From positions 1 to 48,680 of the forward strand of contig WTJH01000010.1 of assembly GCA_011524915.1 (NCBI GenBank): a DNA stretch of 48,680 bases, read 5' to 3'. This document shows positions 1-7,891 of the stretch, piece by piece (the first letter of the stretch is position 1; every line of letters begins with the position of its first letter). Source of the DNA: Flavobacteriales bacterium (lineage in GTDB: Bacteria > Bacteroidota > Bacteroidia > Flavobacteriales > Flavobacteriaceae). The notes beneath the pieces were generated by a model that did no database searches, was not told the origin of the DNA, and saw nothing but the letters and a program-made list of their open reading frames with translations. Made by a program: the position numbers and the translations under genes.

Positions 1-758
1 TTGTCGCCATTATTGGAAGAGGAGTTGATCCCTGATTTAGCATAAGCACTTACACCTGGGCTATCAAAGGGACTTTTAGAACGCATAAATAAAATACCGT
101 TAAAGGCGTTTGCCCCATAAAGCGCTGAGGAAGCTCCCGGAAGTAATTCCAAAGAAGCTACATCCAATTGATTTAAACCTAATAGATTTCCTACTGCAAA
201 GTTCAAGCCGGGAGCTGCATTATCCATTCCATCTACTAATTGGAGAAAACGAGTATTAGCGAAAGAAGCAAATCCTCGAGTATTTACCGAAGCAAATCCA
301 ATCGCAGAGTAATTGACATCTACACCTTTCAAATTTTCAAGTGAGGTGTAAAAATCAGGAGAAGTAGTGTTTTCTATATCCTTAAGGCTTAAGCGTTCTA
401 CGGAAACAGGAGATTCTGCAATACGCTCTGGTGTTCGAGAAGCCGCTACAATAATTTCTTCTAATTCGTTTTGAGCTTCGATCAAAACGATTGTCAAAGC
501 AGCGTCTGCAGAAGCAACCTCTACTTTCTGGGTTTCAAAACCAACAGAACTAACCGTAATTACCAGAGGCAAAGCGGCATCTGTAGTGAAGCTGAAGTTT
601 CCATCAAAATCTGTCACTACCCCCTCCCCAGCTTGTACAAGCACGTTGGCTCCTGGTATGGGTTGGTTGTTGTCGTCATTAACTGTTCCCTTAATGGTGG
701 TCTGTGCAAAGGCGACAGATACCGAGAAAACAGCTAGAAGTGTCCATAATTTTTTCAT
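1..758 (-). CDS. TonB-dependent receptor, N-terminal part (cut by window edge)
   Basis: The frame starts at an ATG read leftwards from 758 and is open to base 1, so about 252 residues are visible and the C-terminal barrel is missing. A signal peptide (MKKLWTLLAVFSVSVAFA, cleaved before Q19) precedes a carboxypeptidase-regulatory-like beta domain (about 20-105, with the GTVNDDNQPIPGANV pattern). A TonB plug domain follows, including VDGMDN and a GASSALYGANAFNG segment. Such outer-membrane receptors take up bulky ligands using TonB/ExbBD energy. The substrate cannot be told. A loose -7-like TATATTTA on the minus strand (791-798) may be its promoter. The gene is divergent from the transporter at 840. 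The family call is firm; this plug is not obviously of the SusC subtype. Confidence 0.9.
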   Translation of the reverse strand, partial: MKKLWTLLAVFSVSVAFAQTTIKGTVNDDNNQPIPGANVLVQAGEGVVTDFDGNFSFTTDAALPLVITVSSVGFETQKVEVASADAALTIVLIEAQNELEEIIVAASRTPERIAESPVSVERLSLKDIENTTSPDFYTSLENLKGVDVNYSAIGFASVNTRGFASFANTRFLQLVDGMDNAAPGLNFAVGNLLGLNQLDVASLELLPGASSALYGANAFNGILFMRSKSPFDSPGVSAYAKSGINSSSNNGD

Positions 759-839
759 GTGTTTACTATTTCTATTTTTTATAAGATCCGTAAATATAGT
801 TAATTTGTTAAATAACCGTTAAAAAGGAGCTAATAGAGT

Positions 840-1748
840 TTGAATACAGATTTTGATCAAGTTTTAATACAATTCAATGCAGATCAACAAATAGGTCTCT
901 ATTGGGTGTTGGCCTTTATCATGTTTGGGGTGGCACTACAAATAGATGTTAAAGACTTTAGAAAGATTCTCACCCATCCCAAGGGGGTAGGGGTTGGCCT
1001 GTTCAGCCAGTTTGTTTTTTTACCGCTGCTGACCTACCTATTGGTCTGTTGGGCGAGTCCCCATCCAAGTTTGGCTTTAGGGATGTTTTTGGTGGCTTCC
1101 TGTCCTGGGGGCAACATTTCTAATTTCATGAGTTCGCATGCTCGGGCCAACGTGCCTCTTTCCGTAACACTCACGGCTTTTTCTTCGGCTTTTGCCATAG
1201 TGCTTACTCCCTTAAACTTTATGTTTTATGCTTCTTTATACACCCCTACTCAAGAGTTGCTTCAAAGCATTTCGGTTGATGGGGCCTCCTTGTTTAAATT
1301 ACAACTGATGATGTTGGCTTTGCCTTTGATTTTGGGCATGGGCTTTGCTTCTCGTTTTCCAAGTGGCGCCCAAGCTTTGGCCCGTTGGGTTCACCCGCTT
1401 TCTTTAGGGATTTTTATCGTATTGGTAAGTGTTGCTTTTTGGGGGAATCGCGGATTATTTGTGGAACATTTTGAAATCTTTTTCTATTGGGTGCTCTTGC
1501 ATAACGCAATAGCCTTGATGAGTGGATATGGTTTAGGGTTTGTTTTGAAATTGGACGTCCATACGTGTAGAACCATAGCCTTAGAGACTGGAATCCAAAA
1601 TTCTGGCTTGGGCCTAGCGCTTGTGTTTGCTTTTTTTCAAGGTTTAGGAGGTATGGCCATGATAACTGCATGGTGGGGCATTTGGCATATTATTTCAGGC
1701 TTATCGGTATCCAGTTATTTCCGGTTGAAGAATCCAAAAAAGTCATAG
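840..1748 (+). CDS. Bile acid:sodium symporter (BASS/SBF) family transporter
   Basis: This 302-residue protein is almost entirely hydrophobic, with about nine to ten membrane segments. It carries the SCPGGNISNFMSSHARAN segment near residues 88-105, typical of the SBF family. Family members are inner-membrane sodium-coupled importers of organic anions; in bacteria without bile acids the substrate is usually unknown, and nothing here identifies it. The start is a TTG preceded by AAGGAG at 824-829, a relatively clear ribosome site for this window. The acyltransferase begins one base after the stop, so the two are probably co-transcribed. Confidence 0.85.
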   Translation: MNTDFDQVLIQFNADQQIGLYWVLAFIMFGVALQIDVKDFRKILTHPKGVGVGLFSQFVFLPLLTYLLVCWASPHPSLALGMFLVASCPGGNISNFMSSHARANVPLSVTLTAFSSAFAIVLTPLNFMFYASLYTPTQELLQSISVDGASLFKLQLMMLALPLILGMGFASRFPSGAQALARWVHPLSLGIFIVLVSVAFWGNRGLFVEHFEIFFYWVLLHNAIALMSGYGLGFVLKLDVHTCRTIALETGIQNSGLGLALVFAFFQGLGGMAMITAWWGIWHIISGLSVSSYFRLKNPKKS

Positions 1749-1749
1749 G

Positions 1750-2778
1750 ATGTTATATGCTTTGGTGCGTTTTTGGTTGCGCGTTTACTTTCGAATTTAT
1801 TTTGGAAAAGTTCAAGTTTTTGGGCAGGAAAAGCTCCCTAAAAATGCAGGAATCCTTTTCAGTCCCAATCATCAAAATGCTTTAATTGATCCGCTACTGC
1901 TAGCGGTAACTCTCAAGGAGCCTATCCACTTTTTTACTCGAGGTGATGTTTTTATCAAACCCCTCAAAGGGATTTTAAGGCGGTTGAATTTACTTCCCGT
2001 TTATAGAATTCGCGATGGATTTTCAAGTTTGAAGAAAAACCAAAACTCATTTGATGTTGGTGTTCAAAAGCTTTTAGAAAGAAAGAACGTCCTTATATTT
2101 TCTGAAGGCCTACATCATGAGGAGTATTTTCTTTATCCCATCTCTAAAGGGAGTAGTCGATTGATGCTACAGGCGCAGCAGGGTGCTCCAGTCCCTATGT
2201 ATATGGTTCCTGTGGGAATTAATTACAGCGCCCCCAAAGAGGCAGGTTCTCACATTCATTTGGTTTTTGGAGATCCAATCAAGGTCCCTTCTGTTCCTGC
2301 AGGCCAAAGCATTCAACCACAAACCATCCGTGAATTGAAAAATAAGCTAGAAGTGGGGATGCGGTCCTGTTTGTGGATCCCGAAATTTTCGGATCAATAC
2401 CAAAGTCAAGTGGCCCGCATCAGTCATGTGCTCACACAAAAATCCTTTGTAGAAGTGCGTAAAGATCTCGAGGGAGAGGAGCGCCATCCATTGCCGAATC
2501 GCAAGTTTAATTGGTGGATTAAAAAGGGGATTGGATTTGCGAACTATCTCCCTGCAGCCTTTATTCGTTGGCAATGCAAACGGCTTAAAGATCCCGTTTT
2601 TGAAGGGATGCTCCGGTGTTTTGCTAGCCTATTGGTCTATCCCATTTATTGGTCTATCCTAGCCGTATTGGGGAGCTTTTTTGTTGCACTTCCTGGGCTT
2701 GTACTACTGATAGCAGGAATTATATTGGCAAAAACTATAGAAAAAAATATATACATAGACAAAACAAATAAACCTTGA
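1750..2778 (+). CDS. PlsC-type lysophospholipid/glycerol-phosphate acyltransferase
   Basis: The 342-residue product has the acyltransferase motifs of the PlsC superfamily: SPNHQNALID (His41 to Asp47) as the catalytic block and IFSEG near residue 117 as the substrate-binding block. The C-terminus has a strongly hydrophobic stretch (about 295-335), indicating membrane attachment. Family members transfer acyl chains from acyl-ACP or acyl-CoA to glycerol-phosphate or lysophospholipids. The spacing between catalytic His and Asp is five residues rather than the usual four; I recall this form from other Bacteroidota proteins. It starts one base after the transporter stop. The exact acyl acceptor cannot be read from sequence. 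Confidence 0.85.
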   Translation: MLYALVRFWLRVYFRIYFGKVQVFGQEKLPKNAGILFSPNHQNALIDPLLLAVTLKEPIHFFTRGDVFIKPLKGILRRLNLLPVYRIRDGFSSLKKNQNSFDVGVQKLLERKNVLIFSEGLHHEEYFLYPISKGSSRLMLQAQQGAPVPMYMVPVGINYSAPKEAGSHIHLVFGDPIKVPSVPAGQSIQPQTIRELKNKLEVGMRSCLWIPKFSDQYQSQVARISHVLTQKSFVEVRKDLEGEERHPLPNRKFNWWIKKGIGFANYLPAAFIRWQCKRLKDPVFEGMLRCFASLLVYPIYWSILAVLGSFFVALPGLVLLIAGIILAKTIEKNIYIDKTNKP

Positions 2779-2865
2779 TAATTCATCAAAAATCCACTTC
2801 ATTTGACCATTAAACATCAGTTATTGTTATGATAAATTTTAAATGCATCTTCGAAGAGATCGTCT

Positions 2866-2873
2866 TATTTTTG
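2866..2873 (+). promoter_or_regulatory. Candidate -7 element TATTTTTG for ypdA-like gene
   Basis: TATTTTTG matches the Bacteroidota primary-sigma -7 consensus TAnnTTTG and ends eight bases before the ATG at 2882. It lies inside the longer possible reading frame that begins at 2843, which argues for the later start. I see no clear -33 TTG at the usual spacing. Confidence 0.45.
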
Positions 2874-2881
2874 TGGCTGGT

Positions 2882-3847
2882 ATGAAAGACGTGATTATTA
2901 TAGGTGCTGGTCCGATTGGATTGGCTTGCGGGATTGAAGCTCAGCAAAAGGGATTGGATTATCTTATTTTGGAAAAAGGGGTCTTGGTCAATTCGATTTA
3001 TCATTACCCTCGGAATATGACCTTCTTTTCAACTTCAGAACATTTAGAAATTGGGAATGTACCCTTTATTTCCCATCAGTCTAAACCCACCCGTGCCGAA
3101 GCTTTAGAGTATTATCGCCGGGTTTGTCAGCATTTTGATTTAAATGTTCGATTATATGAAGGGGTAGAAAAAGCGGAAAAGGAGCAGGATCATTTCTGTA
3201 TACGTACCTCTAAAGAAACCTATAGAACCCAAAATCTAGTTATTGCTTCGGGATTTTATGATCGCCCATACTTGTTAAATGTTCCTGGGGAGGAACTGCC
3301 TAAAGTTCGCCATTATTACGATGAACCGCATCCCTATTTTAATATGGATTTGGTCGTAATTGGTTCGGCTAATTCTGCTGTAGATGTAGCTTTAGAGACC
3401 TATCGCAAAGGTGCCAAAAGTGTAACCATGATTATTCGGGAGCCTGAAATCGGAAAGAATGTCAAATATTGGGCTCGCCCCGATATTGTTAATCGTATTG
3501 AGGAAGGAAGCATACAGGCATATTTTAATTCAGAAATCACGGAAATACGCCAAGATAGTATTGACTTTCTTACTCCTGATGGGCCCAAATCAATTTCCAA
3601 TGATTTTGTACTTGCTATGACAGGATATCAGCCCCACTTTCAAATGCTTGAGGACTTGGCAGTAGAAACACAAGCAGACGGATTTAAGACGCCTCAATAC
3701 AACCCTGCTACAATGGAGTCCAATACTTCAGGAGTTTATTTGGCTGGAGTGGTTTGTGGAGGGCTTAAAACCAACAAATGGTTTATCGAAAATTCAAGGG
3801 TTCATGCGCCCATGATCATCGATCATATCCTCACCCAAAAGGTTTAG
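2882..3847 (+). CDS. ypdA: YpdA-like FAD/NAD(P) bacillithiol-disulfide reductase
   Basis: The protein (321 residues from the ATG at 2882) opens with the dinucleotide-binding fold VIIIGAGPIGLACG. It has a second nucleotide-binding motif, VIGSANSAVDVALE, near residue 160. The HYPRNMTFFSTSE block after the first fold is characteristic of the YpdA family, which reduces bacillithiol disulfide with NADPH in the cytoplasm. Bacillithiol synthesis is known in some Bacteroidota, but the bsh genes are not in this window. The frame can be extended to an ATG at 2843, but those residues precede the normal fold start and overlap a -7-like motif. The 3' end overlaps the convergent DinB gene by four bases. 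Confidence 0.85.
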   Translation: MKDVIIIGAGPIGLACGIEAQQKGLDYLILEKGVLVNSIYHYPRNMTFFSTSEHLEIGNVPFISHQSKPTRAEALEYYRRVCQHFDLNVRLYEGVEKAEKEQDHFCIRTSKETYRTQNLVIASGFYDRPYLLNVPGEELPKVRHYYDEPHPYFNMDLVVIGSANSAVDVALETYRKGAKSVTMIIREPEIGKNVKYWARPDIVNRIEEGSIQAYFNSEITEIRQDSIDFLTPDGPKSISNDFVLAMTGYQPHFQMLEDLAVETQADGFKTPQYNPATMESNTSGVYLAGVVCGGLKTNKWFIENSRVHAPMIIDHILTQKV

Positions 3848-4317
3848 ATTAATTTCCGAAGCGCCAATACAGAGCCTAGATGAACTCCATCGTGAAAGCC
3901 AGCAAAAGCAATGGCTTGCTCAATCCCATCGAGTGTAAAATGGGTCGAGGTGGTGTAAGATTTGTAGTCTTTAAAAAATCCAGGGGTCCCCAAATCCTTT
4001 TTAATTTGTTCAAGACTACTTTGAAAAATGGATTTCAGTTCTTCGATACGATCGGCAGAAACCAAGGCTTCAGGTTTAGTTCCTTTACGGAAATGATCGA
4101 TCCAATAGGCATCTATAGGGATCTGTTGTCCAGATAGTCCGTAAGTAAGTAACATTCGGGTCGCTAAAACATGACCTATATTCCAAATAAGGTTATTGTT
4201 AAACCCCTCTGGAATGCGATTCAAGTCTTCTTCGGAATAAGCATTGAGTGTTTTTAAAAACAGATTCTGATTGTGGTCCCAAATCCGAAGGGACAATTCC
4301 AGCTGCGTATCCATCAT
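3844..4317 (-). CDS. DinB/BstA-like metal-binding four-helix protein
   Basis: This 157-residue protein fits the DinB/YfiT fold: a helical bundle with a presumed metal triad His49 (NIGHV), His142 and His146 (FHDGVHLG). Members of this superfamily include bacillithiol-S-transferases (BstA) and other thiol-dependent enzymes; many are uncharacterised. It begins two bases after the DUF4270 stop, so it is probably the third gene of the glgA-like / DUF4270 / dinB unit. It ends tail-to-tail with the YpdA-like gene. That neighbour makes a thiol-transferase role plausible but does not prove it. Confidence 0.8.
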   Translation of the reverse strand: MMDTQLELSLRIWDHNQNLFLKTLNAYSEEDLNRIPEGFNNNLIWNIGHVLATRMLLTYGLSGQQIPIDAYWIDHFRKGTKPEALVSADRIEELKSIFQSSLEQIKKDLGTPGFFKDYKSYTTSTHFTLDGIEQAIAFAGFHDGVHLGSVLALRKLI

Positions 4318-4319
4318 GT

Positions 4320-6113
4320 TTAAAAGGAGATATATTTAAGTTCTAGGGCAAAGCTACCACTAGAAGTGCCGCTTGGGTCTTGTCCGATTAAGGCCGCTTG
4401 ATGGGGGCTTAGAAGGGCGCTTTGTGGAACCGATCGACTATCATTATCCGTAAGATTTGCACGGTTGGTAGTAACATTTTGAATATCTGAAGTCAACATC
4501 AAGCCCAAATCAATATTGGTTGAATCTCGTCTAATGATATCGCTAATATGGTCCGTGATTCGGAATCGATATCTCCAAGGTTCTCCAGCATCGTTATTTT
4601 CTAAAATACCACTGTAGATAACTTTTTGTCCGGTTTCGTTTTCGCTTTGATCAACCGAATGGTCAACTAATGAGAATCCATTATCGTACCTATACAAGTA
4701 TAGTCGGGGCGCTTGCAGACTTACAGGATTTTCTGGATCTACATAAAACATGAGGTTGGCTTCATTGATCAGCCAGGGTTCTGTTCGTAGGCGATCCAGT
4801 AATTCGTTGTCGTTTGGACTTTGATCGTCAAACAAACGGATCCGTCCCATTAAAGACCCACCGTTAAGAAAAATTTGAGAGGTTGGAACATCGCTTTGAG
4901 CCGCTATGGGAGCTTGATTTTGACTGTTGAGAATGGTGTTGAAACGAACACCTCCAAGATTCAAGGTTTCTGTAGCTTTCTCTAAATCTGTTGTATCATC
5001 AGTGGTGTCGTCTGTTGTCCCTTGTTGGTTGACTTTGAGGTAGGTGTAATTGATTTTGATGCTAGCGTTGGTGGCATCCAACAACATATAAAGATCTTCG
5101 TTTCCAGGGTCAACTTCAATCAATATTCCTCGGATGTGTCTTTGGAAGGCAGAGGTTTCGGTGAGGATATCATCTCCTTCCATATCTATTATTCTACTCT
5201 GGAAAAATTGGGGATCCAAGGGGACTCGAATCCGTGGGGTGAGTCGTGTTTCGACTTGAGTAGTTTCGTCTTCTTCTGTGTCTTCGTTGTCCTCTTCATA
5301 GTTGAACCGAAGCTCTTCAAAATTGAGTTGGATGGTTTCATCGTGTAAGGTTGCCCCGACAAATCCTTCTTGTAGAAAATTTCGGTCGGAATAATAGATG
5401 GTCCGCGTTTCAAAATTGTTGTTCGGATCCAAGGGGTTGAGGTAATACGTAAACTCATGTACACGCATTCGGAGTGCTGCATTCCGATTTCCAAAAATTG
5501 AATCTACCTCATAAACTTTATTTTCGGCATCGTAGGTGCTGTTGTCCTCATCTACGTCATCGAGGATACCATCGTTGTCCGAATCTGGGCTTAAAGGATT
5601 GAGTCCGGCTTGAGTTTCAAGAATATCAGATACCCCATCGTTATCCGTATCACTTTCCGCATCGTCGGGATCGCTATCAAAGGCATCGATTACCCCATCG
5701 TTATCCGAATCTGTGGTATTATTGAAAAAAGGGATTTCCAGGAATACTTCGGTAACCGTTTCTTGTTCGTCTATATAAGTGGCGGTTTCCCCAGATGTAT
5801 CTGCCTCATTTTGGGGAGAAAGAACTCCAAAATTGGCGTCTGCTGGAACCGAAATTTGAGAAACAAAGATGGCTTGGGTTTGTCCTAATAAAGGATCCGA
5901 AAATCGTCCTAGTTGTGCTACAGGGAGATTGTTGCTTTGAAAATTTTGAATTTGATGTTGGTAGGCAAAGGCCGGAATTGAAACCGATTCGTTGGTAAAG
6001 GCTTCACCATCAAATAAAGATCCAGTGACACTGTGGTATTCGGGTTGGCACTGATAGGTGGATAGGCAAACCCCGAGGAGGATCCAGAGAAAGGGACGTT
6101 GCAGGAATTTCAT
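4320..6113 (-). CDS. DUF4270 family lipoprotein with inserted TSP3-like calcium repeats
   Basis: The 597-residue protein has an N-terminal hydrophobic signal followed by Cys22 in a poor lipobox (STYQC). The early block GRFSDPLLGQTQAIFVSQ and overall layout match DUF4270, a Bacteroidota-restricted family of unknown function. Residues about 135-190 contain acidic repeats (DSDNDGVIDAFDSDPDD, DTDNDGVSD, DSDNDGILDD) of the thrombospondin type 3 kind, which bind calcium. The rest is beta-rich. It follows the GT5-like gene by five bases and precedes dinB by two, consistent with one operon. Envelope location is inferred from the signal and calcium repeats. Confidence 0.8.
   Translation of the reverse strand: MKFLQRPFLWILLGVCLSTYQCQPEYHSVTGSLFDGEAFTNESVSIPAFAYQHQIQNFQSNNLPVAQLGRFSDPLLGQTQAIFVSQISVPADANFGVLSPQNEADTSGETATYIDEQETVTEVFLEIPFFNNTTDSDNDGVIDAFDSDPDDAESDTDNDGVSDILETQAGLNPLSPDSDNDGILDDVDEDNSTYDAENKVYEVDSIFGNRNAALRMRVHEFTYYLNPLDPNNNFETRTIYYSDRNFLQEGFVGATLHDETIQLNFEELRFNYEEDNEDTEEDETTQVETRLTPRIRVPLDPQFFQSRIIDMEGDDILTETSAFQRHIRGILIEVDPGNEDLYMLLDATNASIKINYTYLKVNQQGTTDDTTDDTTDLEKATETLNLGGVRFNTILNSQNQAPIAAQSDVPTSQIFLNGGSLMGRIRLFDDQSPNDNELLDRLRTEPWLINEANLMFYVDPENPVSLQAPRLYLYRYDNGFSLVDHSVDQSENETGQKVIYSGILENNDAGEPWRYRFRITDHISDIIRRDSTNIDLGLMLTSDIQNVTTNRANLTDNDSRSVPQSALLSPHQAALIGQDPSGTSSGSFALELKYISF
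5544..5711 (-). repeat. TSP3-type calcium-binding repeat coding segment
   Basis: This stretch codes for about three tandem DxDxDGxxD units within the DUF4270 protein (residues about 135-190). At the DNA level it shows as recurring CATCGTTATCCG-type motifs on the plus strand. Each unit has the aspartate spacing of a thrombospondin type 3 calcium site. Confidence 0.75.
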
Positions 6114-6118
6114 TTAGA

Positions 6119-6925
6119 CTAGATCAGGTGTTGGGCATAAAAATCCACGTAATCACTGGGGTTAGTGGATTCGGTGTGTTCTACTACAGGAAGTTTGTTT
6201 TCTTTGATACGTTGTTGAAGCTCATCCGAATTGATTTGACTACTTAATCCTAGAGCATCCAAATGTGGGATACTTTCTTGGACAAGGGTTTCGTAAGAGG
6301 GGCCTGCATAAGCAGCCGCATCTTCAGCGGATATACCGTCAAAAACCATCTTTTCATTCATTTTTGCGTCGAGAGTTCCTTCAAAATCTTTTTCGTAGGC
6401 TGAAAGCATTAGACGGCTATTCTCAAAAAGAGGTTCATTTTCGAAATAACTTTTTAAATACAAGGGGAAAAGACTGGTAAACCATCCATGCAAATGAATG
6501 ATATCTGGAGACCAATTGAGTTTTTTGACCGTTTCAACCACGCCTTTGGTAAAGAAGATCATCCGTTCGTCGTTGTCTGGATAAATCTGGTTTTCGGCCT
6601 CGTGCAAGACCCCTTTACGTTTAAAGTATTCTTCATTATCAATGAAGTAAACTTGCATCCTTTCTTTGGGTATGGAGGCTACTTTGATGATGAGTGGCAT
6701 GTCCATATCATTGATCACTAAGTTCATCCCTGACAGACGGATCACTTCATGCAGTTGGTGACGCCTTTCATTGATCAGCCCATAACGGGGCATAAAGATT
6801 CGGGTTTGCCCCCCGGCATCGTTTACTGCTTTAGCGATTTGAAAAGCATTTACGGCTTGTGTTGTTTGCGGAAGATAGGGCACAACCTCCGAGGAGATGA
6901 TCAACACGCGTTTGTCTTTAATCAT
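6119..6925 (-). CDS. Glycogen/starch synthase N-terminal (GT5) domain protein
   Basis: The 268-residue protein begins with LIISSEVVPYLPQTTQAVNAFQIAKAVNDAGG, the opening of GT5 glycogen synthases, and includes the DIIHLHGWFTSLFPLYL block. It lacks the C-terminal Rossmann domain that completes the active site in full-length GlgA (about 480 residues). I recall proteins of this half length next to DUF4270 and panC in many Flavobacteriia, so it is probably a normal family there and not a broken gene. Whether it makes glycogen is doubtful. It is divergent from panC and is followed closely by DUF4270. Confidence 0.8.
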   Translation of the reverse strand: MIKDKRVLIISSEVVPYLPQTTQAVNAFQIAKAVNDAGGQTRIFMPRYGLINERRHQLHEVIRLSGMNLVINDMDMPLIIKVASIPKERMQVYFIDNEEYFKRKGVLHEAENQIYPDNDERMIFFTKGVVETVKKLNWSPDIIHLHGWFTSLFPLYLKSYFENEPLFENSRLMLSAYEKDFEGTLDAKMNEKMVFDGISAEDAAAYAGPSYETLVQESIPHLDALGLSSQINSDELQQRIKENKLPVVEHTESTNPSDYVDFYAQHLI

Positions 6926-6962
6926 GGATTTCCCTTTAGAATAGTTTCGTTCGAAAGTCCTG

Positions 6963-6970
6963 CAAAATTA
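6963..6970 (-). promoter_or_regulatory. Candidate -7 element TAATTTTG for glgA-like operon
   Basis: Read on the minus strand the bases are TAATTTTG, matching TAnnTTTG, with the ATG at 6925 about 37 bases downstream. It faces the panC -7 motif at 7002-7009, giving a compact divergent promoter pair. No convincing -33 TTG was found. Confidence 0.45.
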
Positions 6971-7001
6971 CAAAAATTATGCTTAACTCTCACTTATGCA
7001 G

Positions 7002-7009
7002 TATCTTTG
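7002..7009 (+). promoter_or_regulatory. Candidate -7 element TATCTTTG for panC
   Basis: TATCTTTG matches TAnnTTTG. A transcript beginning shortly after it could not contain the ATG at 6979, which supports TTG 7030 as the panC start. Confidence 0.45.
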
Positions 7010-7029
7010 AGTACTTGGAAGCCAAACTT

Positions 7030-7878
7030 TTGCAAATATTTAAAACTTTTACTGATTTAAGAGAACAATTAGACTCAGGGCAGGGCTCTGTAGGTTTTGT
7101 TCCAACGATGGGTGCTTTGCACGAGGGGCATGTGTCTTTGGTTCGCAGAGCAGCTGCCGAAAACACACGTGTAGTGGTCAGTATTTTTGTCAACCCTACC
7201 CAGTTCAACGACCCAGCAGATCTGGAAAAATATCCTCGAAACTTAGAACAAGATCTTCAAATCTTGGAATCTTTAGGCTCCCAACTTTTTGTGGTTTGTC
7301 CAGCGGTTTCTGAACTTTATGGAGATCGACTGGAATCCAAAATCTATGATTTAGCTCATTTAAGTGAAGTTATGGAGGGGGCCATGCGTCCGGGACATTA
7401 TCAGGGGGTGGCTACTGTAGTGGAAAAACTGCTGAAAGAGGTCCGTCCGGATCAGGCTTATTTTGGAGAAAAAGACTTTCAACAATTTAAAGTGATTGAA
7501 CGCTTAGTTGCTTTAGAATCCATCGATGTTCGGTTGGTTCAATGCCCCATTGCAAGAGAACACCACGGTTTGGCGCGTAGCTCTCGAAACGAACTCCTAA
7601 GCCCGCAGGCGCGTAGGGATGCCGGGGTCATATATGCTGTGTTACAGCAGATCAAAAAGGATTATCAGGCAGGAGATTACAGCTACCCATTCCTCAAGTC
7701 GAAAGGCATTCGTGAACTTTCAAAAATCCCCAACAGTAGGGTCGAATATTTTATTTTGGCAGATGAAGAAAGCTTGGAAGAAATCGAAAGCTTAGGCGAT
7801 TCTACCAAAGTCCGAGCATTTGTTGCGGTACAGCTCGAAAAAATTAGGCTAATCGATACTTTGAATTATCAAGAATAA
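7030..7878 (+). CDS. panC: Pantoate--beta-alanine ligase
   Basis: PanC condenses pantoate and beta-alanine with ATP to give pantothenate, the CoA precursor. The [17 protein letters not shown] block carries the HxGH-like nucleotide motif. Further family blocks are [33 protein letters not shown] and SSRNELLS. From the TTG at 7030 the protein is 282 residues, normal for the family. The frame can be extended to an ATG at 6979, but that adds 17 non-conserved residues and starts upstream of the likely promoter. panD follows 13 bases later, and together they make the beta-alanine branch of pantothenate synthesis. Confidence 0.93.
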   Translation: MQIFKTFTDLREQLDSGQGSVGFVPTMGALHEGHVSLVRRAAAENTRVVVSIFVNPTQFNDPADLEKYPRNLEQDLQILESLGSQLFVVCPAVSELYGDRLESKIYDLAHLSEVMEGAMRPGHYQGVATVVEKLLKEVRPDQAYFGEKDFQQFKVIERLVALESIDVRLVQCPIAREHHGLARSSRNELLSPQARRDAGVIYAVLQQIKKDYQAGDYSYPFLKSKGIRELSKIPNSRVEYFILADEESLEEIESLGDSTKVRAFVAVQLEKIRLIDTLNYQE

Positions 7879-7879
7879 A

Positions 7880-7887
7880 TACCTTTG
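7880..7887 (+). promoter_or_regulatory. Candidate -7 element TACCTTTG just before panD
   Basis: TACCTTTG is an exact TAnnTTTG match. It ends four bases before the panD ATG at 7892, and a TTTG at 7860-7863 lies 16 bases upstream, slightly closer than usual for a -33 element. Transcription from here would give an essentially leaderless panD mRNA in addition to read-through from panC. Confidence 0.5.
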
Positions 7888-7891
7888 CCCC

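Noticed and set aside
471-822. Two overlapping plus-strand ORFs (471-737 and 586-822)
   Set aside because: They are antisense to the signal peptide, regulatory-like domain and plug of the TonB receptor, which is clearly the coding strand.
5544-5711. CRISPR-like or tandem DNA repeat
   Set aside because: The periodicity is at the protein level (TSP3 units), with unequal DNA copies and no spacers.
5022-5998. ORFs on the plus strand opposite DUF4270
   Set aside because: Shadow frames created by the Asp/Asn/Glu-rich codons of the minus-strand gene.
6119-6925. glgA pseudogene
   Set aside because: The frame is clean, the end is followed tightly by DUF4270, and the half-length form is recalled in other Flavobacteriia, so truncation by decay is unlikely.
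6979-7029. N-terminal extension of panC from ATG 6979
   Set aside because: Not conserved, and placed upstream of a TAnnTTTG motif; TTG 7030 gives the normal PanC start and length.
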